The notes beneath the pieces were generated by a model. That model did no database searches. It was not told where the DNA came from and was given only the letters and a program-made list of their open reading frames with translations. The position numbers and the translations under genes were made by a program. Shown here in pieces: positions 1 through 8,176 of a stretch of 36,594 nucleotides of DNA. The stretch comes from Deltaproteobacteria bacterium. Its GTDB lineage: Bacteria; Myxococcota_A; Polyangia; JAAYKL01. Within the stretch, counting starts at the first letter, position 1, and each line of letters opens with the position of its first letter. Where the stretch lies: contig JAFGQN010000059.1 in the NCBI GenBank assembly GCA_016935665.1, positions 1 to 36,594 on the forward strand. Direction: 5' to 3'.

Positions 1-2
1 CG

Positions 3-515
3 TCCACGCAGCACCATTTTGAAGCGGTTAAATGGCTCGAAAAAGTGGTCAAACTGCTGGATGTGGTACAACCCGCTCCAAAGACCCATTCAGAGGCCTG
101 GTTCAGTCCGGGCACTGATTGTGCCGATGCAATTCTTGGGGCCATTGCTTCTGCAAGGCACACCATCCAGGTATGTGTGTTCACGATTTCCGACGACCGC
201 ATCAGTCACGCCCTGCTGGACGCCCACCACCGCAACGTCCGCGTGCGAGTCATTACCGATGATGAAAAGGCACTGGATATGGGCAGTGACGTTCACTGGC
301 TGCAAAAAAAGGGCATTCCGGTCAAGTATGACAACGACCCGGGCCACATGCATCACAAGTTCGCCGTATTCGATGGTCAGGTGGTCATCCACGGTTCCTT
401 CAACTGGACCCGTAGTGCGTCCACCCAAAACTGGGAAGACATCTCGGTCCAGGAGGATGCAACGCTTGTGACCGCCTTCGCCCAACACTTTGAATATCTC
501 TGGCATACGTTCTGA
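3..515 (+). CDS. Phospholipase D-like (single HKD) protein, 5' end cut by the window
   Basis: The frame is open from the first bases of the window, so the true start lies upstream; an internal GTG at 45 is probably not the start. The visible part is about 170 residues. A PLD-type motif with H, K four residues before D, and a following G-S-x-N-W-T segment (HHKFAVFDG, then HGSFNWT) sits near residues 105-125 counted from the GTG. The preceding Rossmann-like half (VCVFTISDD, VRVRVITDD) is typical of the small one-HKD PLD6/Nuc-like branch, which works as a dimer on phosphodiester bonds of nucleic acids or phospholipids. The substrate cannot be told from sequence. The gene ends cleanly with TGA and nothing recognisable follows it. 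Confidence 0.8.
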   Translation, partial: STQHHFEAVKWLEKVVKLLDVVQPAPKTHSEAWFSPGTDCADAILGAIASARHTIQVCVFTISDDRISHALLDAHHRNVRVRVITDDEKALDMGSDVHWLQKKGIPVKYDNDPGHMHHKFAVFDGQVVIHGSFNWTRSASTQNWEDISVQEDATLVTAFAQHFEYLWHTF

Positions 516-1322
516 ATATCGATACTCAATGTACGATACTGCCGCCTTATTCCTTAACAATGGAGCAGGGTGGGCCCGCATTATGGTACCCCGTCCATTT
601 GTCGGCGGTACGCTGACGATATGCAGTTCGTTTGTGAAAACAGAGATGACGCAAACAAACCGTTTAAGGTGTTATCCAGTTGCAAAAGCGATTCTGTTTT
701 GAACCAACTGCCCGGTGTGAGACGAGATGACATGATAGCGAGGTGCATTATGTATGGGTAGCCAAACCGCATCAGGAATTGTCGCGAAAAATGCGCGGTC
801 ATTTGTCATATTTCCGTATAACGCTTGACTTCTTTCGGCTATCTGATTGTTTTACGCTGTCTATGACTTGATTCGGAAAATTAAATATTGCAGTCTCGAG
901 CACAACAAATAAGGGATATAGTGATGACCAAAGACGAGTTGGTTATCGTCTCCTCTTCTTAAGGAGATGTGGAAATTGTCAAAATGTCGCGATACCCATT
1001 GCACTGCATTTGGCGGTACTCAAATGGAACGATAATGGAATTGAATACCCGAAAAAAAATATTGGCAGTGATCATTTAAAAACGAGTAAATATGCACCAT
1101 GCCTCAATGTATTGCGAAAATTGATACGTGCAAAGACACGATGCAGTGATCGCGTGTCGCCATTACCGATAGCGATGTAACCGTGGATTTGGAAGGCTTT
1201 ACGAAGTGCAACCCGACACAATAAGTGGGCGATTGTGCGCCTATGACTATTCGAAGGCTGGTGATGTATAGAACGGAAAAGAGCAATTATCCAGCCTGAC
1301 GCTACTGTGGAATTTGTAACTA
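516..1322. other. Gene-poor intergenic stretch, nothing recognised
   Basis: About 800 bases with frequent stops in all frames. A long minus-strand open frame (1072-1668) has no recognisable domain, no Shine-Dalgarno sequence and a composition unlike its neighbours, so I treat it as chance. I see no tRNA or clear terminator. Confidence 0.5.
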
Positions 1323-1680
1323 ATGACCCTGCTTCAAGGAAATAGATGCCTTTTGGATGCATTTCGGCGTGGAGAGGAATGGGCGCTTCGCGACGCTTAT
1401 CTTCATTGTGTTCAACATATTGAACGGTTTGTGGCGAACGGTTGGTATAACTCGGATACGCAGCGTCGATCTGGTGCAATACCGGCATGGTCCCCGCGCT
1501 TTTAAGCGTTACTCTGATCAAAAGCACGTCGGAAAGTATTGTGTACGAGGAGGTGGACAAATCCCTGACTGCTCCTGGTACACAGATTCCAATGTTCTGG
1601 CATCTCAATTTTCTGGTTCCAGCCTCTTTGTTTTTGCTGACCCGTGATGTAACATCAGGGACACCCACGTGTTGGTGGGA
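1323..1680 (+). pseudogene. Possible decayed N-terminal fragment of an RNA polymerase sigma factor
   Basis: An ORF at 1323-1505 begins with a stretch (LLDAFRRGEEWALRDAY, then HIERFVANGW) that resembles the start of region 2 of ECF-like sigma factors of myxobacteria, where LL-A-RRGER-AL--VY and V-RFVRRGF patterns are usual. The similarity ends abruptly. A DLVQ-like piece followed by RAF appears about 20 codons later in another frame (near 1470-1505), as would be left after a frameshift or deletion. No DNA-binding region 4 follows. This is pattern recognition only; chance similarity is possible. Confidence 0.3.
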
Positions 1681-1703
1681 ATCTTAAAAACTCGAGGAGA
1701 AAA

Positions 1704-3098
1704 ATGAGAATTCGTTTTATTTGGTTTCTGGCATTAATATTGTCGGCACTCTTGGCAAGCTGCGGAAAATCGGGTGATGGGAATGCCGACAGCAGCGATA
1801 GCGATTCTGATACAGACACGGATGCAGATGGTGATACGGATACTGATACCGATACCGATGCTGATACCGATACCGATGCTGATGCTGATACCGATACCGA
1901 TACCGATGCTGATACCGATGCCGATACTGACACCGATGCTGATACCGATGCCGATACTGACACCGATGCCGATACTGACACCGATACCGATACCGATACA
2001 GACACGGATTCCGATGCGGATTCTGACACCGATACCGATACGGATACAGATTCCGATTCAGATTCAGATACGGACAGCGATTTTAATGTGCCGTTTATTC
2101 TTGGGGCAGACATTTCCAGCACCCAGGAGACAGGAGATACGTTCCGGGATACGGACGGTCAGACTAAAAGTATTTTTGAATTGCTGAAGAACCACGGGTT
2201 CAATTTCATACGCATCAAAGCATTTGTGGACCCCAGTGCCCCATATGGATACGCGTCTACCACCAACGGGTGTGCAGGCCTGTCTGAACCCTTTGGGGAC
2301 AAGGCCCATGTGATTGAGTACGGTAAAAAAATCAAGGATGCGAACATGGGTTTTTTGCTCGATTTTCACTACAGCGACACATGGGCAGATCCAGGCAAAC
2401 AGATTATTCCACATCCCTGGCGAGGCGTCTCATCCATTGATGAACTGGCCGACCTTGTATACGCCTATACCGCTGATGTCATTTCATCCGCCATCGCTGC
2501 GGGCGCTCGCCCGGATATGGTACAGGTCGGCAACGAAATTACCCCTGGTATGCTGGCCAATGTGCCCAACAGCTCCACCGACTGCTGGGGTAACGGTGTC
2601 AACGCCGCGCCAATTGGCGGAAGCGCTTCCAATTGGGACAATCTGGCCAAACTGCTGAAAGCGGGCATCAAAGCCGTAAGAGAAGAGGACCCCGGTATTT
2701 TGGTGGTGCTTCACATTGAAAACACTGACAGTCTGAACGGCGTAAAGGGGTGGGTAAACAATGCCCAATCCAGAGGTGTTGAGTTCGACATTCTCGGATT
2801 GTCCTGTTACGCTGCGTTCCAGGGACAGCCCTCGGTATGGCAAAATACATTCAGCAATCTGGCTACCACCTATCCGGATCTAAAATTTATTATTGCCGAG
2901 TACAATCCCTTTCGCACTGAGGCCAACATGATGATGAAAAACCTTAAGGGGGGACGCGGCCTTGGCACCTTCTTCTGGGAACCCACCCGCAGTGGTTCAT
3001 GGGGCGATGCCATGTTTACCTGGCAGGGCGGTGTCCAGATGGCCAACAGCGATGATTTTAAAGAATACGACGATATGCTGCCCAATCTTGGACTATAG
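1704..3098 (+). CDS. Secreted GH53 arabinogalactan endo-beta-1,4-galactanase lipoprotein with Asp/Thr repeat stalk
   Basis: The protein has 464 residues. Residues 1-19 are a lipoprotein signal peptide with lipobox LASC (lipidated Cys20). Residues 29-126 are almost only Asp alternating with Thr, Ser or Ala, a flexible acidic stalk. Residues 127-464 match glycoside hydrolase family 53, a TIM barrel cutting beta-1,4-galactan: GADIS near the start, LLDFHYSDTWADPGKQ, the acid/base Glu278 in VGNEIT, and the probable nucleophile Glu399 in IIAEYNP. Family members usually have ETAYP at the last site, so EYNP is a variant. The start is set by GAGGAG four to five bases before ATG. The enzyme is probably tethered to the outer membrane, with the stalk holding the barrel off the surface. 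A TetR gene converges from the other side, so it is likely a single-gene unit. Confidence 0.88.
   Translation: MRIRFIWFLALILSALLASCGKSGDGNADSSDSDSDTDTDADGDTDTDTDTDADTDTDADADTDTDTDADTDADTDTDADTDADTDTDADTDTDTDTDTDTDSDADSDTDTDTDTDSDSDSDTDSDFNVPFILGADISSTQETGDTFRDTDGQTKSIFELLKNHGFNFIRIKAFVDPSAPYGYASTTNGCAGLSEPFGDKAHVIEYGKKIKDANMGFLLDFHYSDTWADPGKQIIPHPWRGVSSIDELADLVYAYTADVISSAIAAGARPDMVQVGNEITPGMLANVPNSSTDCWGNGVNAAPIGGSASNWDNLAKLLKAGIKAVREEDPGILVVLHIENTDSLNGVKGWVNNAQSRGVEFDILGLSCYAAFQGQPSVWQNTFSNLATTYPDLKFIIAEYNPFRTEANMMMKNLKGGRGLGTFFWEPTRSGSWGDAMFTWQGGVQMANSDDFKEYDDMLPNLGL
1783..2081 (+). repeat. GAY-ACN hexamer-type coding repeat (Asp-Thr/Asp-Ala stalk)
   Basis: About 100 codons of GAT/GAC alternate with Thr, Ala or Ser codons. 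Inside it, a 30-base unit occurs twice in a row near 1908-1967 and again in part just after. Synonymous third positions vary elsewhere, so the array mixes older diverged units with recent unit duplication. It lies within the GH53 lipoprotein gene. Confidence 0.85.
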
Positions 3099-3198
3099 CC
3101 GTCCAGAAATCCTTTTTCATTCACCTGTTTACAGCGGCAGGCGCCTGTGCCTGTGGCAGAGGATTCAAAAATCCCGGATTCGCATTCACCTTTGGGGC

Positions 3199-3810
3199 TT
3201 AACGGTCATTTAGGGCGCTGTAACGCTCCAGAAACATTTTAATCATTTCTTTTTTTAGCGGTATGACATCCATTTTGGGAAACGGGCCCGAAAAAATGAC
3301 AGGCCAGAAAAACGCACCGCCAATCATGGACCAGAATACTGTCGAAACCAGTCTGGGGTTTTCCACCTTCATGCGTCCGTCATCGGTGGCAGCCTGCAAC
3401 CAGACGGCGAGTGTATCGTTATCTTCGGCCTGCTGTATCGTTTTTTGTACCAGTTCCGGATGGCTGGAGAAAATACCTGCCGTCACTTTAATCATTCCCA
3501 ACCAGTCGTCCTTCTGTGTAAACGCGATTTTTGCATCGGCAAATTTTTCCAGCTGTGACGTCAGAGATTTGCTGGAATCATAAGTAATTTGTTTGAGTTC
3601 CATTGCCTCATCAATGACTCGTTCCAATACAGCCTGAAACAGTTCTTCTTTACTGGAAAAGTGGTTATACACGGTCCGTTTGGACGCATTGGCCATTTCC
3701 GCGATACGATCCATGCTGGCACGCTCATATCCGTCTTCGATAAACACCGTCGCCGCCGCATCGAGTATTTGGGTACGCTTTTTTGTAGTATCTCTTCGTT
3801 TTTCAACCAT
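3199..3810 (-). CDS. TetR/AcrR family transcriptional repressor
   Basis: The protein has 203 residues. Residues 12-58 form the TetR helix-turn-helix: ILDAAATVFIEDGYERASM, then RIAEMANASKRTVYNHF. The C-terminal ligand domain (about 85-200) has a pattern seen in AefR-like members (W-S-M-I-G-G-A-F-F). It probably binds a small hydrophobic effector as a dimer. It is divergent from the DUF362 gene, and three related inverted repeats lie between the two starts. One sits inside the apparent spacer of its own promoter and one overlaps the -10 of the neighbour, so it likely represses both itself and the DUF362/hydrolase pair. The mRNA leader is very short. The effector cannot be guessed. Confidence 0.93.
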   Translation of the reverse strand: MVEKRRDTTKKRTQILDAAATVFIEDGYERASMDRIAEMANASKRTVYNHFSSKEELFQAVLERVIDEAMELKQITYDSSKSLTSQLEKFADAKIAFTQKDDWLGMIKVTAGIFSSHPELVQKTIQQAEDNDTLAVWLQAATDDGRMKVENPRLVSTVFWSMIGGAFFWPVIFSGPFPKMDVIPLKKEMIKMFLERYSALNDR

Positions 3811-3821
3811 CTCTGTCTTTT

Positions 3822-3850
3822 AAAGTAAACTACACAGTGTACTTTTGCAA
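3822..3850 (-). promoter_or_regulatory. tetR promoter with operator O1
   Basis: On the minus strand there is a -35 TTGCAA (3845-3850), a 17-base spacer and a -10 TACTTT (3822-3827). The inverted repeat 3826-3846, with halves TAAACTACAC and GTGTACTTTT around one base, fills the spacer. It matches the perfect site O2 closely, which supports autorepression. Confidence 0.6.
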
Positions 3851-3896
3851 TATTACGAGGAAACATTTTTTTCGGTACGGCAGATCGATAGTTTTA

Positions 3897-3917
3897 TAAA
3901 CTACACCGTGTAGTTTA
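3897..3917. promoter_or_regulatory. Perfect 21-bp palindromic operator O2
   Basis: Two 10-base arms, TAAACTACAC and GTGTAGTTTA, are exact inverted repeats around a central C. It lies midway between tetR and the DUF362 gene, just upstream of the -35 of the latter. The size and symmetry suit a TetR-family dimer. Confidence 0.75.
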
Positions 3918-3925
3918 CTTTTGGG

Positions 3926-3967
3926 TTGACATTGGAGAACTTGAAATTACACTGGGTAGTGTACTTT
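3926..3967 (+). promoter_or_regulatory. Promoter of the DUF362/hydrolase pair with operator O3
   Basis: A consensus -35 TTGACA (3926-3931) is followed after 16 bases by TACACT (3948-3953). A third, looser copy of the operator halves (AAATTACAC at 3944-3952 and GTGTACTTT at 3959-3967) overlaps the -10, as expected for repression by blocking RNA polymerase. Its half-sites are spaced more widely than in O1 and O2. Confidence 0.55.
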
Positions 3968-4004
3968 GTTGAGCCTGAAACGATGGCGAAAAGGATAATA
4001 TGGA

Positions 4005-5102
4005 ATGACGTCAACTGTATATTTTACTCCCGTGTCGGAGCGAACGTCCGTTTCGGCGGTGCAGCAGATTTCAAAAGCGCTTTTGGATACGTTGGTCAGT
4101 GCTGAGCAAATTGAACTTCGGCAAAAAATTCCCTTAAAGGTGCACTTTGGCGAACCCAAAAATGTAACGTTCATCCGCCCCGACAACTATCAGGGGATCA
4201 TAGACTATCTGGCGGAGCGGGGAGTGGAATCCTGCTTCATGGAAACATCGGTGCTGTATGGGGGGCAGCGGTATAAAAAAGAACTGCACGCACAAACGGC
4301 AAAGAAACACGGATTTACTCAGCTGCCCATTGTGTTTGCCGACGGAGAGCATGGTGAAGCGTTTGCGGATGTGGCCATCAATCAGAAACATTTTAAAACA
4401 TTCAAAGTGGGTCAGGCGTTTCTCGATTATGATCAGATGATTGTGCTGTCCCATTTTAAAGGGCACATGCTGGCGGGATTTGGTGGCGCCATAAAACAGC
4501 TGTCCATGGGATACGCAGCAAAGGGCGGCAAACTGGCTATGCATATGGGGGAGAAGCCCCATATTAAAAATCGCAGGTGCACTCAGTGCAAAAAGTGTTT
4601 GTCCTGCTGCAATGTGGATGCTCTTAGAATTGGCGAAGGAAAGAGTGGCAGGTCCTGGATTGAAAAGGAAAAATGTGTGGGCTGCGGCGCCTGCGTTGCC
4701 ATTTGTCCCAGCAAGGCGGTATCGTTGTTTACTTTAAAAAGTGTGGCCAGGTTTTTGGGCATTGGGAATCCCTTTGTTGAAAAACTGGTGGAAGGTGCGT
4801 ACGCCGCAAGGAAACATCAGCATAATATTTACATTACTTTCGCCATGAGCATTTCTGCGGGATGTGACTGCGAAGCAAGGAAAATGAAACCGGTGATGGC
4901 GGATATGGGAGTATTCGCTGCCACTGATCCGGTGGCAATAGATAAAGCCTGCTTTGATATGGCCGAGGCGTTGGGTAAGAAGTTCAGGCGCGCAAAGAAA
5001 ACGTTCTCTTATGCCGAAGAAATCGGACTTGGCAGCTGCGATTACCAATTGAAACGCATAGATGCACCTTCTTTTTCGGATGCTGTGGATGCGGGAATGT
5101 GA
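4005..5102 (+). CDS. DUF362 domain protein with two 4Fe-4S clusters
   Basis: The protein has 365 residues. The DUF362 fold occupies both ends (LKVHFGEPKN near residue 45, SHFKGHMLAGFGGAIKQL in the middle, ATDPVAIDKACFD near the end). A bacterial-type ferredoxin insert carries two cysteine sets, the first starting at Cys192 (CTQCKKCLSCC) and the second at Cys224 (CVGCGACVAIC followed by P), enough for two 4Fe-4S clusters. There is no signal peptide, so it acts in the cytoplasm, probably in electron transfer or iron-sulfur-dependent chemistry; the reaction of this family is not settled. AAGGA lies nine bases before ATG. Its stop overlaps the start of the next gene, so the two form an operon under TetR control. 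Confidence 0.85.
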   Translation: MTSTVYFTPVSERTSVSAVQQISKALLDTLVSAEQIELRQKIPLKVHFGEPKNVTFIRPDNYQGIIDYLAERGVESCFMETSVLYGGQRYKKELHAQTAKKHGFTQLPIVFADGEHGEAFADVAINQKHFKTFKVGQAFLDYDQMIVLSHFKGHMLAGFGGAIKQLSMGYAAKGGKLAMHMGEKPHIKNRRCTQCKKCLSCCNVDALRIGEGKSGRSWIEKEKCVGCGACVAICPSKAVSLFTLKSVARFLGIGNPFVEKLVEGAYAARKHQHNIYITFAMSISAGCDCEARKMKPVMADMGVFAATDPVAIDKACFDMAEALGKKFRRAKKTFSYAEEIGLGSCDYQLKRIDAPSFSDAVDAGM

Positions 5103-6298
5103 TGATAACCATGATGAAACCGCGGTTCGTCATGAGGCGAAGCAAATGGGCGTGGCTGTTGGCGCTGTTTGTGTTTTGTCTGGCATTATTACTTGGAATC
5201 GCGATTTCCTGCAACACAATGGGCAGACTGCCCAAAGGAGATGATGAACATATGTTGGCGGCATCCCCAAATTACAAAAACGGACGATTTTTCAATCGAT
5301 TGGCAGCCCGGGAGGTATCTGGATTCAAAGCCATGAAGGAATGGATGAAGGGGGCCGACCACACCGAACCGAACACAGAGGTGTCCACCGTGCAGCGCCG
5401 GCGGGCGGATTTCGATGTGTTTCCCCAAAGCGGTCTGCGTATCACGTGGTTGGGGCATTCGTCGTCACTGGTTGAAATCGATGGCACGCGACTGCTGTTG
5501 GATCCGATATGGTCCAAACGCAGCTCTCCGGTTTCCTGGAGTGGTCCCAAACGATTTTATGGGGCGCCGTTGCCTTTGAATGAGCTGCCAGCCATTGACG
5601 CGGTGCTCATCTCACACGATCATTACGACCATCTTGACAAAAAAACAGTTCAGGCGCTGGCAATTCGTCGTGTGCGTTTCGTGGTCCCGCTGGGGGTGGA
5701 TGCGCGTCTGAAGGGCTTTGGCGTGGATTCCGCCTCCATCGACGTTCTGGATTGGTGGCAACGTACAAAGATAAACAATATTTATGTGACTGCCACGCCG
5801 GCGCGACATTTTTCCGGACGGTCTCTGGCCGATCGGGACAAAACCCTTTGGGCCGGGTATGCATGCACTGGTGACACCCACCGGGTGTACTACACCGGGG
5901 ATACCGGGATGTTTCCTGGATTCGCCGAAGTCGGAGATCGCCTTGGGCCGTTCGATGCCACACTGGTGGAAATCGGCGCATATCATCAGTTATGGGCAGA
6001 CCTTCATCTGGGGCCGGAGCAGGCCGTGCAGGCGGTGAATAATGCAAAGGGAGGACTGCTTATTCCGGTGCACTGGGCCACGTTTAAACTGGCCATGCAC
6101 AGCTGGGTGGAACCGGCTGAACGATTGATGATTGCGGCGACAGATGCCGGCGTACCATACGTTCTACCCTGGCCCGGCGAGTTTGTGGAACCCGCATCGC
6201 CGCCTCCTGTAACGCGCTGGTGGCCCAGCCTGCCATGGCAGACCGCCCAGCAGCATCCAATTGTTTCTTCGGGAATGAAACAAAAAACAATAAGGTGA
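5102..6298 (+). CDS. Exported metallo-beta-lactamase-fold hydrolase (RomA/NAPE-PLD-like)
   Basis: The protein has 398 residues from ATG 5102, which overlaps the upstream TGA by one base; a GTG at 5099 and ATGs at 5111 and 5114 are alternatives. The N-terminus has Arg/Lys followed by a hydrophobic stretch (LLALFVFCLALLLGIAISC), either a signal anchor or a weak lipobox. The catalytic domain starts with ITWLGHSSSLVEIDG and has the metal motif SHDHYDH (His172 onward), a distal Asp in YYTGDTG and a late His in PVHWATF. This order matches the branch of the fold that includes NAPE-phospholipase D and RomA. It probably hydrolyses a phosphodiester or lipid-like substrate at the membrane. Being co-transcribed with the DUF362 gene suggests response to the same TetR effector. 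Confidence 0.85.
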   Translation: MITMMKPRFVMRRSKWAWLLALFVFCLALLLGIAISCNTMGRLPKGDDEHMLAASPNYKNGRFFNRLAAREVSGFKAMKEWMKGADHTEPNTEVSTVQRRRADFDVFPQSGLRITWLGHSSSLVEIDGTRLLLDPIWSKRSSPVSWSGPKRFYGAPLPLNELPAIDAVLISHDHYDHLDKKTVQALAIRRVRFVVPLGVDARLKGFGVDSASIDVLDWWQRTKINNIYVTATPARHFSGRSLADRDKTLWAGYACTGDTHRVYYTGDTGMFPGFAEVGDRLGPFDATLVEIGAYHQLWADLHLGPEQAVQAVNNAKGGLLIPVHWATFKLAMHSWVEPAERLMIAATDAGVPYVLPWPGEFVEPASPPPVTRWWPSLPWQTAQQHPIVSSGMKQKTIR

Positions 6299-6737
6299 CC
6301 CCTCATTGCAAGCTGATACTATGGACAATGCAATTGTTTCAAAAGCATTGTCCAAATCTGTTTCATCTGATGCTTCAATCTGGAAGATTCGCCTCCGCTG
6401 TGCCGTCCGAAATGACAACCAGGTAACTGTTGCCCTGTTGATTCTGGAAAACCGGAGCGTGCAGTGCCATGTCACGGGTTTCGTTTTCACATGATTGCCA
6501 GATAGAGTGGCGTGCCCCCGTTGGGTGAAACGTCTTTCATTTTAGCAGAAATAGCGCTACTTGAAAGGGGCGGTGTTACTTGATGTTAGGCTTTGTCTCA
6601 AAAGGTTCGTTTTCTTCAGATCGCCCCGAGGGCCTAAGCATAATTGAGATTGTGAATAATACGATACCAATTCGCTCCTGTCCATTTCGCGCGGGCACCA
6701 TAATTTGAGCCGATAATTGTTGTTTTTTTTCATTTTT
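6299..6737. other. Intergenic stretch between convergent genes, nothing recognised
   Basis: About 440 bases. A 62-codon plus-strand frame starting at 6306 has no ribosome binding site and no recognisable similarity. The right end is rich in T on the plus strand (6719-6738), but I see no convincing stem before it. Confidence 0.4.
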
Positions 6738-7232
6738 TTAATGGTCACGCATCCCCAGAAATTTCATGGATAGAGATAGCAGTAAAACAGTGACTGGCAG
6801 AACCAAAAGATGCCACGTTAACGTCTCCAGACTGACTAATACTTCTTCCAGTGTCGTCACTAAAATAATCACAATGACAACCTCTCCCAAAGTATGCTTT
6901 AGAAAACCAACGCTGGTAATGTTTGGCAGGCCAGGAATCTGCTTCTTGACGTCATCGCGTTTTCGAATAAACAGACAGTAAACGCCATATGCGAAAATCA
7001 GCAGGGCCAGTGCAATTAAAAAGGTGTCCAATGCGCGAATGACATATGTAATGGCAATATCTGAAGGCGAGAGGTGTGCGAGTTTGATATCCACAGCTTT
7101 GACGTGAGTGTAATATAAAAAGGCCCGAACGGTTTTGTCTGCGCCGACAACGAAAAGCAATGCTGAGCCTAAAAGTGAACACAGCACAGCCACAATACTG
7201 AGATAGCGCGAGCGCTCTAAAATATACCACAT
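6738..7232 (-). CDS. YqhA family (UPF0114) integral membrane protein
   Basis: The protein has 164 residues, the same length as E. coli YqhA. There are four hydrophobic segments: about 10-33 (YLSIVAVLCSLLGSALLFVV), 62-85 (LDTFLIALALLIFAYGVYCL), 113-135 (GEVVIVIILVTTLEEVLVSL) and the C-terminal end. The segment beginning LDTFLIALALLIFAYG is characteristic of the family. The function is unknown; it is an inner-membrane protein. ATG 7232 is chosen over an upstream ATG because AAAGGAG lies about ten bases before it and the extra N-terminal residues do not look like protein. It stands alone. Confidence 0.75.
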   Translation of the reverse strand: MWYILERSRYLSIVAVLCSLLGSALLFVVGADKTVRAFLYYTHVKAVDIKLAHLSPSDIAITYVIRALDTFLIALALLIFAYGVYCLFIRKRDDVKKQIPGLPNITSVGFLKHTLGEVVIVIILVTTLEEVLVSLETLTWHLLVLPVTVLLLSLSMKFLGMRDH

Positions 7233-7639
7233 AACGGATGAGTCTCCTTTCAATAACAATGATTTCATGCAATGGTTCACACCTCGTGTGTGCTTCAGCC
7301 ACTTTGATGTATGGATTCTACTCTGTTTTTCATTGGATGTAATGAACGCATGAATGAACATATACCACTTCGCTCACACGAAAAAAGCATGCATTCACAG
7401 AAACATCACAAATCGTGTCTGGTACCATATTTGCCGCCCAAATACGATTGGGTGGGCATTCGATAAAAAAAACGTATTTGTTTTTGCTTTCCAGTAAACA
7501 TATTGGCCGCTTTTTGTGTACAGATGAATTCACGAACGTGAAAACTGCGTCTTTTTTTTGAGTTTGAGATAATTGTTCCTATCTTGTGTTAATCTCGTGT
7601 GTAGTTCGTTGTCAGGCGCTGTATCGATTGACATTAGGA
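7233..7639. other. Intergenic region between divergent small membrane-protein genes
   Basis: Some 400 AT-rich bases that must hold the promoters of both flanking genes. A hairpin with an eight-pair stem, including one G-T pair (7434-7441 with 7448-7455), lies here without a T tract, so it is not an obvious terminator. I recognise no gene. Confidence 0.4.
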
Positions 7640-7663
7640 ATGAATTCATGGAAACGACGTTGC

Positions 7664-8062
7664 ATGGCAGACACAAAACGAAACCGAATAACGCGGCTAA
7701 TTCTGATGGGGATTGTAATTTCCATTGGGCTACTGTCTCGCACGCCAATTACGCCTGATTTTATTTATCCGTATCTGGGGGATAGTCTGTACGCGCTGCT
7801 CATTTTTCTGATTGTTGGCTTTCTCTTTCCCAAAAAGTCGTGGAAATGGGTGGGCGCGATGGCGCTGGGATTTTGCTTTGCCATCGAAATCAGCCAGTTT
7901 TATCACGCCCCGTGGATTGACAGTATCCGGCAAACACGTCTGGGAGGACTGGTCCTGGGCTTTACATTTATCTGGTCCGATCTGTTTGCCTACACCGCCG
8001 GTGTGCTCATTGGTATTTTGCTGGAACGACGGTTTTTTTCCGGAGCGAGTCGCCGCGCATAA
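7664..8062 (+). CDS. DUF2809-type small membrane protein
   Basis: The protein has about 132 residues with four hydrophobic segments. The first is IVISIGLLSRTP, and later ones include LYALLIFLIVGFLFP and GALVIGILLER-like ends. The pattern SQFYHAPWIDSIRQTRLGG is typical of the DUF2809 (VanZ-like) family; its function is unknown. The start is uncertain: ATG 7664 gives the usual family length but has no clear ribosome binding site. An in-frame ATG at 7640 has AGGA almost touching it. Confidence 0.68.
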   Translation: MADTKRNRITRLILMGIVISIGLLSRTPITPDFIYPYLGDSLYALLIFLIVGFLFPKKSWKWVGAMALGFCFAIEISQFYHAPWIDSIRQTRLGGLVLGFTFIWSDLFAYTAGVLIGILLERRFFSGASRRA

Positions 8063-8141
8063 CATTGGCGTCATGACGTTCGGGCAGGTGTTTTGAATTT
8101 CCCCTGCGGTGTGGACGACTGGAAGCCTCTTAAAAGGGGCA

Positions 8142-8159
8142 AATAATTTTTCAATTATT
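8142..8159. terminator. Weak AT-rich hairpin between convergent genes
   Basis: A seven-base stem AATAATT/AATTATT with a TTTC loop lies between the DUF2809 gene and the oppositely oriented histidine kinase. It lacks a proper T tract on either strand, so terminator function is only a guess. Confidence 0.3.
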
Positions 8160-8176
8160 GAACGATGAAAGATGAT

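Noticed and set aside
1072-1668. Long minus-strand open frame of 198 codons
   Set aside because: No ribosome binding site, no recognisable motif, and it overlaps a more protein-like plus-strand piece; probably chance.
1655-2122. Minus-strand Ser/Val repeat frame opposite the GH53 stalk
   Set aside because: It is the mirror of the Asp/Thr coding repeat; the plus strand has a signal peptide, lipobox and ribosome binding site.
3138-3147. CAGGCGCCTG palindrome between the convergent GH53 and tetR genes
   Set aside because: It has no loop and no T tract, so it is neither a usable hairpin nor a clear operator.
7434-7455. Hairpin considered as terminator
   Set aside because: It lies upstream of both flanking genes and has no T tract on either strand.
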